DNA from: Prostheceraeus crozeri
Lineage: Eukaryota; Platyhelminthes; Polycladida; Euryleptidae
NCBI GenBank assembly: GCA_907163375.1
Contig: CAJQUW010003146.1
Span: 310,001 to 374,000 of the forward strand
Direction: 5' to 3'
DNA length: 64,000 bases
The notes beneath the pieces were generated by a model. That model was not told the origin of the DNA. It did not search any database and worked only from the letters and a program-made list of their open reading frames with translations. Shown piece by piece: positions 31,606 to 39,607 of this stretch (positions are counted from its first letter, which is position 1; every line of letters starts with the position of its first letter). The position numbers and the translations under genes are program-made.

Positions 31606-32089
31606 TTTTTGGAACTAACGTTTCGGGAATGAAATTCCCTTGTTAGGCGTAGCCATAGAACCCACGGTTCGTTCAATTCTAACATAATATCAAGAAATGG
31701 TACTCCTTTTTGTAATTTAAATAAAACATAAAGACATAATTGGCCACAATAAGTAGTTCCTGTTTTTTGAATTTGAAATGTATTATAAGTTCCATTTTCA
31801 AGTAATTTTTTAACTTCGTTTGTAGGTGGAAGTCCGTATGAGTCAAAATAGTAATTATCTCCATTTTTATTAGACATACCTGCAGACCAATGTACACCTT
31901 TTTCATCTGACGTATGAAGATTTGTTATGAAATTTATAGTTATTGTTGGCTTATTTTTGATCAATTGTAATTCGTCTCTCATTAGAACATGAAAATTCTT
32001 TATTCCTAATTGATTTGCAATTTTCTTTAGATCAAAATTTGTAGTTGTTTGCGTTCCATATAATTTAAAAACTCATTTATGTTGCTCAT
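31602..32089 (-). pseudogene. Adenain-type cysteine protease, 5' frameshift
   Basis: Convergent with the integrase (ends overlap by 4 bp). The long frame 31982-31602 shows GVHWSAGM (catalytic His), YYFDSYGLPP (Asp region) and YCGQLCLYVLF (catalytic Cys), in the order of adenovirus-like proteases of Polintons. The ATG at 32089 is probably the original start, with one frame change near 32050. The protease matures capsid proteins in related viruses. A GC-rich repeat lies at the C-terminal coding end (31645-31672). Confidence 0.85.
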
Positions 32090-32136
32090 TTTATAATAAA
32101 AAAATTTCTTAAGGGACCCCTAGAAGTCAGAAGGGA

Positions 32137-32288
32137 GGGGGTATTGATTTAAAACTGTTCTCTAATGATGACTTTCCTTACTACTTGGGGGGTATTGATT
32201 TAAAACTGTTCTCTAATGATGTCTTTCCTTACTACTTGGGGGGTATTGATTTAAAACTGTTCTCTAATGATGACTTTCCTTACTACTT
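32137..32288. repeat. Three tandem copies of a ~51-bp unit
   Basis: Each starts GGGGGTATTGATTTAAAACT and ends CCTTACTACTT, with only one or two differences. The repeats lie between the adenain gene and its truncated duplicate. Confidence 0.95.
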
Positions 32289-32329
32289 ATTCGATTTTGA
32301 AATGATTTAATTTAATCTAAATTAAAACG

Positions 32330-32516
32330 TTACATTTGTAAGGACAGAGTTGATTAGCAGAGTTAGTGTTTCGTACATCTTTTATCAATAGTAATTCATC
32401 CCTCATCAATATGTGAAAATTCTTCATTCCCAATTGATTAGCAATCTCATTTAAATCGAAATTTGACGTGGTTTTGTTTGCCGTATATTTTTAGAAAGTC
32501 TCTAATGTTACTCATT
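32330..32516 (-). pseudogene. Truncated second copy of the adenain 5' end
   Basis: From the CAT at 32514-32516 (ATG on the minus strand) the sequence parallels the first ~60 codons of the protease gene: the stretches IANQLGMKNFHILMRDE (this copy) and IANQLGIKNFHVLMRDE (main gene) correspond. It then stops. It is divergent rather than identical, so it is an old duplicate or a recombined piece from a related element. Confidence 0.75.
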
Positions 32517-33048
32517 TTAAATGAAATAAAATCTATTTCAGAAATTTCTCAAAAGAATTGCCGTGTAGCAGCTGCTAAAATTGTGTCAGCTGATACGAGT
32601 GAAGGAAATCACAGACAATAGCTCATGATACGGGTTGTGAAATCTCATTCACACTATGAGAACAAAAGAACAAATACAATCTAAACACAATAGACATATG
32701 AGAGAGAAGAGAAATGAATGAGCATTTCTCTTCATTTTGGTTTCCATAACAATCATTCATGCGACATTATTTTGAATGGAAAAATACACCGACTCTCGAA
32801 CCATGTCGGCACTTTTATCGGCAGCCATATCGACACATTTTCCGGCTCCCAGAACAATTTTGGTGTAAATTTCCATTAGCGTTCAAGGTCATTCTATTAA
32901 AAGCATACGGGAATTATTCTCATTGAAGACAAGCAATTGTTTTAAAGAATGCATGGTATTGTGAATACAACATTCCTGTAACAGACAGGATCGAGAGAGA
33001 GAGAGACAGAAAGAAAGAAGTCACGCTGCTCCGTAAAAGTTTAATTGA
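32517..33048. other. Non-coding segment of different composition
   Basis: No gene recognised. Unlike the rest of element C this piece has balanced base composition, and includes a GA-rich run (32993-33025) and a TCGGCA/TCGACA-rich stretch. It may be captured host or other-element DNA next to the right terminal repeat. Confidence 0.45.
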
Positions 33049-33647
33049 GATAACGAAGGATATATTCTTGCGGTTTCTTCCACTTTTGTTTCATCCACTT
33101 TTGTTTCTTCCATTTTTAAAGAAATATTTTTAGTCACATGATATATTTTAAAAACCTGAAAGATGGATAAAATTCATGAATTTGAAAATCTTAACTTTTA
33201 TGATTTTCGGTGTCCTGGAACGGTCATGATTTTCAAGGTAAAAATTGTAATTCACAAATTTGAGATTTTGAAAAATTTGAAAATTGGGTATTTTTAAAAA
33301 CGCCTAAATTTATGAATTTAGGTCTTCATAACCTGAAAAATGACCAAAATTCATGAATTTAGGCCATTTAAAAAGCACCATTTTTTTTGAAAAATCGTTA
33401 TCTTTAAAAACGACTAAATTCATGAATTTAGGTCTTAAAAACCTGAAAAAGGGTCTAAATTCATGAATTTATGTCGTTTTTAAAGTTACTATTTTTTTGA
33501 ATTTTAGGGTGTCCTGGAACGGTCTAAATTCATGAATTTAGGTCTTAAAAACCTGAAAAAGGGTCTAAATTCAAGAATTTATGTCGTTTTTAAAGATACT
33601 ATTTTTTGAATTTTATGGTGTCCTGGAACGGTCTTTTGCCCATTACT
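33049..33647. repeat. Right terminal inverted repeat of element C
   Basis: Mirror of 16297-16932 with the same AAATTCATGAATTT and GGTGTCCTGGAACGGTC iterons; the inner end contains the mirrored first codons of the 16868 gene. Iteron numbers differ between the two ends. Confidence 0.9.
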
Positions 33648-33653
33648 CTAAAC
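33648..33653. repeat. Target site duplication CTAAAC, right of element C
   Basis: Second copy of the 6-bp duplication; the polymerase gene of B resumes at 33654 (CACTACCTCATTCCGAG). Confidence 0.97.
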
Positions 33654-34775
33654 CACTACCTCATTCCGAGTTTAGTTGTTTAAATCAAGATGAGCTTGCG
33701 TATTACGACACCAACCCCACATCCAACTCATCCTTATCAATTTTCACAACAAAATCCTATTCAAATCAAACACCCACTCAACCCCACCCCATATCAAACC
33801 ATCCATCCAATTATCCTATCATCCTCACATAAAACCAACATACCCAAACACCACCAACCCTCTATATTCCTCCTTACCCCCATTCCCCAAAACACCCCAC
33901 ATCACCTCCCCCAACAATACCAAATCACACCCCAAACAAACTCCCATTTCATAAACCCTACTAACTCAACACCCAAACTCCTCCCTAAACCCACCACTCA
34001 CTACCCTACCCCCTATCCACTCCCCACCAAAATCCCCTTCAAAAACACCACACCTCCACCCTAACAAATTCCCTCCATTCTTCATAACTCCCCTACATCC
34101 ACCCCACTACTAATCATCCCCCCACACCCCAATCACACCAAAAACAATCACTCTCCACACTCATCTTCAAATACTTATAACCCATCACCCCACTCCTAAT
34201 CTAAATAACCAACACTTCTTTCACTCAACAAACTAAATCCATTACCCCAAAAACTACCCAACACACTATACAATACCCTCAAAAATAAATTTAAATAACT
34301 CACTAAAAAACTTAAAACCCACCATCCCACCCCAAACCTCCTACTAACCTTACAAATCCACAAACTCACTCTACCCACACCCACACCCACACAAGCCAAC
34401 ATTCAACACCCCGCACAAAATAATAAAATTCATCCCCCCTCCTACCAACTCATCATGCAACACCACTTCACACTCCATATCAACATCCCTAACCACCGCA
34501 TATACATACAAACCTATCAACCCCACACACCACGCACAACCCATCACCATTATTACACACCTAACCAACCGCCCAAACACACCTAAAACTACAACTGACA
34601 AAACCCACACACATACAAAATCATAAAGTTCAACCAAACACCCACACCTCCAACAACCAGTCCATTTCCACACCCTCATTTAACACCATCCACTATTCTT
34701 CCACATGGACATCCTGACACAAACATACCTCCACCCAAAAGAATAAAACTCACGCTACCACATCAGGAGATGTAT
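33654..34775 (+). pseudogene. polB: 3' part of the left-arm polB of B, mostly replaced by G-free sequence
   Basis: 33654-33705 matches the right-arm polymerase (LPHSEFS..NQDELAYY), and 34690-34775 matches its C-terminus and flank (CTTCCACATGGACATCCT, CTACCACATCAGGAGATG). Between them about 1 kb bears little base-by-base similarity and is nearly devoid of G. Catalytic motifs A and B of the polymerase cannot be read in this arm. Confidence 0.7.
33706..34690. other. ~985-bp tract almost without G on the plus strand
   Basis: The plus strand consists of A, C and T with only a handful of G, dominated by CA and CC dinucleotides. The expected sequence (mirror of about 39690-40880) has ordinary composition. 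Short matches to the expected sequence are visible near the right end (TGACAA, CATAC, AAGTTCAA), consistent with a corrupted copy. The open frames here encode Pro/Thr/His-rich nonsense and are not genes. Confidence 0.85.
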
Positions 34776-35290
34776 TGACATAATCAACTTTAACTCAGTA
34801 TTTTGATGTTGCTTTTTGTAGATATACATGGTTGTTTTATGTATCGCATGAGATCGTTTCTTCCTTGTGACTACATGCCTACAGTCAGCCCATTCCCCTA
34901 TATCTGTGAAAAGACTTTTTCATACACATATTTTTATTTCAATAAACATATCACAATGACTTCACTTTGTTTTCCGAAACACTAAAGTTACGAGGGATTT
35001 AGTATCTTTCACATGGATGCACTCTTGTAAACCATTGGTAATTTTGATAGCAATAGAGGGTATAGTTTGTTTGACGACGGGGTGATAGAAAATAGATTCA
35101 AACATCTCGACTATTCCATATGAAGCGTCTTTATCATGAATGAAATCACGTAAAATGTATTATTTTTTCTCACCAACGGAAATAGGTAGAATCAAATCAC
35201 TTTGGGGCGATCATATCTTTTTCAAATGACTGTGGAACATTGATTTACATGATGAAGATTTAAACAGTTAGATTCGATGACGAACAAGAT
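34776..35290. pseudogene. Left-arm mirror of decayed coding fragments
   Basis: Mirror of 39110-39600, see there. On the minus strand this carries the degenerate finger fragment (about 34900-34830) and the fragment at about 35260-34985. Confidence 0.5.
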
Positions 35291-37500
35291 TTACTAGTTT
35301 GCAAGTTAGACTAAGCGTTCTACTATTTGTAAATGAAAGATATAGTTTCAACAGTTTACAGATTACAAAATAAAGTTTCAATAGTGTTTATGTCAAAAAT
35401 AAAGTTTAAGCTGTTTGTATGTTAGAAATAGAATAGAGTTTCAACAGTTTGTCGATTAAAAATAAAGTTTCAACAGTGTGTACGTTAGAAAGAAAGTTTT
35501 ATCTGTTTGTAAAATGAGATTGTAGGATTTACTAGTTTGCAAGTTAGACTAAGCGTTCTACTATTTGTAAACTAAAGATATAGTTTCAACAGTTTACAGA
35601 TTAAAAATAAAGTTTCAACAGTGTGTACGTTAGAAATAAAGTTTTAGTCGTTTGTGCGTTAGAAATAAAATAAAGTTTCAACCGTTTACAAGTTAAAAAT
35701 GAAGTTTCAATAGTGTGTATGTTAAGAATAAAGTTCTATCTGTTTATATGTTAGAAATAAAAATGAAGGTTCACCAGTTTACAAGTTAAGAATAAAGTTT
35801 TATCTGCTTGTATGTCAGAAATGAAATAAAGTTTCACCAGTTTAAAAGTTAAAAATAAAGTTTCAATAATGTGTACGTTAGAAACAAAGTTTCAACCGTT
35901 TACAAGTTAAAATTAAAGTTTCAATAGTTTACAAGTTAAGAATAAAGTTCTATCTGTTTATATGTTAGAAATAAAAATGAAGGTTCACCCGTTTACAAGT
36001 TAAGAATAAAGTTTTATCAGCTTGTATGTCAGAAATGAAATAAAGTTTCACCAGTTTAAAAGTTAAAAATAAAGTTTCAATAATGTGTACGTTAGAAACA
36101 AAGTTTCAACCGTTTACAAGTTAAAATTAAAGTTTCAATAGTTTACAAGTTAAGAATAAAGTTTCAATAGTGTGTATGTTAAGAATAAAGTTCTATCTGT
36201 TTATATGTTAGAAATAAAAATGAAGGTTCACCAGTTTACAAGTTAAGAATAAATTTTATCTGCTTGTATGCTAGAAATAAAACAAAGTTTCGACCGTTAA
36301 CAAGTTAAAAATAAAGCTCAATAGTTTGCAAGTTAAAACTAATGTTTCAATAGTGCGTATGTTAAGAATAAAGTTTTATCTGTTTGTATGTTAGAAATAA
36401 AACAAAGTTTCAACCGTTTACAAGTTAAAAATAAAGTTTCAATAGTGTGTTCTTGAAGGAATAAAGTTCTATTGTCTGTATGTTAGAATAAAAAAAAGTG
36501 CTCACGTTAACACGTTAAAAATAAAGTTTCAATAGTGTATATGTTAAGAATAAAGTTCTATCTGTTTGTATGTTAGAAATAAAATGAAGTTTCATCAGTT
36601 TACAAGTTAAGAATAAAGTTTTATCTGTTTGTATGTTAGAAACAAAACAAAGTTTCGACCGTTAACAAGTTAAAAATAAAGTTTCAATAGTTTGCAAGTT
36701 AAAACTAATGTTTCAATAGGGCGTATGTTAAGAATAAAGTTCTATCTGTTTGTATGTTAGAAATAAAATTAAGTTTCACCAGTTTACAAATTAAAAATAA
36801 AGTTTCAATAGTGTGTACGTTAGAAATAAAGTTTCAACCGTTTACAAGTTAAAAATAAAGTTTCAACAGTGTCTACGTTAGAAATAAAGTTTTATCTGTT
36901 TGTAAAGTACGATCGTAGGATTTACTAGTTTGCAAGTTAGACTCAGCATTCTACTAGTTGTAAATGAAAAATATAGTTTCAACAGTTTACAACAGTTTTC
37001 AATAGTGTGTATGATGGAAATAAAGTTTAAGCGCTTTGTGCGTTAGAAATAAAGTTTCAGCCGTTTACAAGTTAAAAATAAAGTTTCAACAGTGTGTACG
37101 TTAGAAATAAAGTTTTAGCTTTTTATATGTTAGAAACAAAATAAAGTTTCAAGAGGTTACAAGTTGAAAAACAAAGTTTCAACAGTGTGTACGTTAGAAA
37201 TAAATGAAAGTAGGAACTTCAACGTATGAGTATTCAAAGCATGTTTTGTAAATCAAATGTGTGTAGTCCTGACATGATAGAATCGCGTTAGAAATAAAGT
37301 TTCAGCCCTTTACAAGTTAAAAATAGAGTTTCAACAGTGTGTACGTTAGAAATAAAGTTTTAGCTGTTTATATGTTAGAAACAAAATAAAGTTTCAACAG
37401 TTTACAAGTTGAAAAACAAAGTTTCAACAGTGTGTGCGTTAGAAATAAATGAAAGTAAGATCTTCATCGTATAAGTATTCAAAGCATGTTTTGTAAATCA
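35291..37500. repeat. AT-rich minisatellite, left of the palindrome centre
   Basis: Dozens of ~28-30-bp units alternating types such as AATAAAGTTTCAACAGTGTG + TACGTTAG and AATAAAGTTTCAACCGTTTA + CAAGTTAA. Higher-order repeats of 95-190 bp occur (for example 35700-35940 and 35940-36180). Nearly every unit contains AATAAA. The mirror array is 37580-39110 and is about 600 bp shorter. Confidence 0.9.
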
Positions 37501-37532
37501 AATGTGTGTAGTCCTGACATGATAGAATCAAA

Positions 37533-37548
37533 GCGTTTGTCAAGTTCA
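37533..37548. other. Centre (loop) of the giant palindrome
   Basis: The 16 bases GCGTTTGTCAAGTTCA separate the perfect mirror halves ...GATAGAATCAAA and TTTGATTCTATC.... The inner several hundred bases of the arms are almost identical. Confidence 0.9.
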
Positions 37549-37579
37549 TTTGATTCTATCATGTCAGGACTACACACAT

Positions 37580-39110
37580 TTGATTTACAAAACATGCTTT
37601 GAATACTTATACGATGAAGTTCTTACTTTCATTTATTTCTAACGCACACACTGTTGAAACTTTATTTTTCAACTTGTAAACTGTTGAAACTTTATTTTGT
37701 TTCTAACATATAAACAGCTAAAACTTTATTTCTAACGTACACACTGTTGAAACTTTATTTTTAACTTGTAAACGGCTGAAACTTTATTTCTAACACACAA
37801 AGCGCTTAAACTTTATTTCCATCATACACACTATTGAAACTTTATTTTAATCTGTAAACTGTTGAAACGATATTTTTCATTTACAACTAGTAGAATGCTG
37901 CGTCTAACTTGCAAACTAGTAAATCCTACGATCGTACTTTACAAACAGATAAAACTTTATTTCTAACGTAGACACTGTTGAAACTTTATTTTTAACGTAC
38001 ACACTATTGAAACTTTATTTTTAACTTGTTAACGGTCGAAACTTTGTTTTGTTTCTAACATACAAACAGATAAAACTTTATTCTTAACTTGTAAACTGAT
38101 GAAACTTCATTTTATTTCTAACATACAAACAGATAGAACTTTATTCTTAACATACACACTATTGAAACTTTATTTTTAACTTGTAAACGGTTGAAATTTT
38201 GTTTTGTTTCTAACATACAAACAGATAAAACTTTATTCTTAACTTGCCAACTGGTGAAACTTCATTTTATTTCTAACATACAAACAGATAAAACTTTATT
38301 CTTAACATGCACACTATTGAAACTTTATTTCTAACGTACACACTATTGAAACTTTATTTTTAACTTGTAAACTGGTGAACCTTCATTTTTATTTCTAACA
38401 TACAAACAGATAAAACTTTATTCTTGACATACGCACTATTGAAACTTTATTCTTAACTTCTAAACTATTGAAACTTTAATTTTAACTTGTAAACGGTTGA
38501 AACTTTGTTTCTAACGTACACATTATTGAAACTTTATTTTTAACTTTTAAACTGGTGAAACTTTATTTCATTTCTGACATACAAGCAGATAAAACTTTAT
38601 TCTTAACTTGTAAACTGGTGAACCTTCATTTTTATTTCTAACATATAAACAGATAGAACTTTATTCTTAACTTGTAAACTATTGAAACTTTAATTTTAAC
38701 TTGTAAACGGTTGAAATTTATTTTATTTCTAACGCACAAACGACTAAAACTTTATTTCTAACGTACACACTGTTGAAACTTTATTTTTAATCTGTAAACT
38801 GTTGAAACTATATCTTTCGTTTACAAATAGTAGAACGCTTAGTCTAACTTGCAAACTAGTAAATCCTACAATCTCATTTTACAAACAGATAAAACTTTCT
38901 TTCTAACGTACACACTGTTGAAACTTTATTTTTAATCGACAAACTGTTGAAACTCTATTCTATTTCTAACATACAAACAGCTTAAACTTTATTTTTGACA
39001 TAAACACTATTGAAACTTTATTTTGTAATCTGTAAACTGTTGAAACTATATCTTTCATTTACAAATAGTAGAACGCTTAGTCTAACTTGCAATCTAGTAA
39101 ATCTTGTTCG
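37580..39110. repeat. AT-rich minisatellite, right of the palindrome centre
   Basis: Reverse complement of the left array with the same unit types but fewer higher-order repeats. Unit order near the centre is the same in both arms and drifts apart outward. Confidence 0.9.
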
Positions 39111-39132
39111 TCATCGAATCTAACTGTTTAAA

Positions 39133-39420
39133 TCTTCATCATGGAAATCAATGTTCCACAGTCATTTGAAAAAGATATGATCGCCCCAAAGTGATTTGAT
39201 TCTACCTATTTCCGTTGGTGAGAAAAAATAATACATTTTACGTGATTTCATTCATGATAAAGACGCTTCATATGGAATAGTCGAGATGTTTGAATCTATT
39301 TTCTATCACCCCGTCGTCAAACAAACTATACCCTCTATTGCTATCAAAATTACCAATGGTTTACAAGAGTGCATCCATGTGAAAGATACTAAATCCCTCG
39401 TAACTTTATTGTTTCGGAAA
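39133..39420 (+). pseudogene. Decayed coding fragment near the palindrome centre
   Basis: Read on the plus strand with frame changes, the region yields protein-like stretches such as SYGIVEMFESIFYHPVVKQT and ITNGLQECIHVKDTKSLVTL. No family was recognised. It is mirrored at 34985-35260 in the left arm. Confidence 0.4.
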
Positions 39421-39484
39421 ACAAAGTGAAGTCATTGTGATATGTTTATTGAAATAAAAATATGTGTATGAAAAAGTCTTTTCA

Positions 39485-39570
39485 CAGATATAGGGGAATG
39501 GGCTGACTGTAGGCATATATTCACAAGGAAGAAACGATCTCATGCGATACATAAAACAACCATGTATATC
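39485..39570 (+). pseudogene. Decayed copy of the polB N-terminal zinc-finger exon
   Basis: GGGCTGACTGTAGGCATATA and ATTCACAAGGAAG align over ~75 bp with the finger-coding part of polB at 13872-13945 (TGCCGACTGCGGACATATGT and TTACAAGGAAG). It lies opposite in orientation to the right-arm polymerase, just beyond that gene's 3' end. Confidence 0.65.
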
Positions 39571-39607
39571 TACAAAAAGCAACATCAAAATACTGAGTTA
39601 AAGTTGA

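Larger units (their letters stand above)
16297..33647. mobile_element. Polinton/adintovirus-like element C, complete, 17351 bp
   Basis: Starts AGTAATGGGC and ends GCCCATTACT, inside the polymerase gene of B, with a 6-bp duplication. Terminal inverted repeats are about 0.6 kb. The gene set matches adintoviruses/Polintons: penton, packaging ATPase, PolB, hexon-type capsid, pX-like protein, PLA2-like domain, integrase and adenain. Base composition is strikingly AT-rich compared with B, D and the flanks, except for the segment 32517-33048 and scattered GC-rich hairpin repeats. Most long genes carry one frameshift or stop, so this copy is either decayed or contains uncorrected indels. Confidence 0.95.

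Noticed and set aside
33690..34679. Open frames of 83-124 codons in the G-free tract
   Set aside because: Absence of G on one strand removes TAG and TGA, leaving only TAA as a stop; the translations are Pro/Thr/His or Trp/Val/Cys low-complexity.
34803..34985. 60-codon frame conserved at 39406-39588 in the other arm
   Set aside because: Conservation comes from the palindrome; the opposite strand carries the recognisable decayed finger exon, so this is a shadow frame.
35291..39110. Regularly spaced short repeats suggestive of a CRISPR array
   Set aside because: Units are contiguous, degenerate and AT-rich without unique spacers, in a eukaryotic element; it is a minisatellite.
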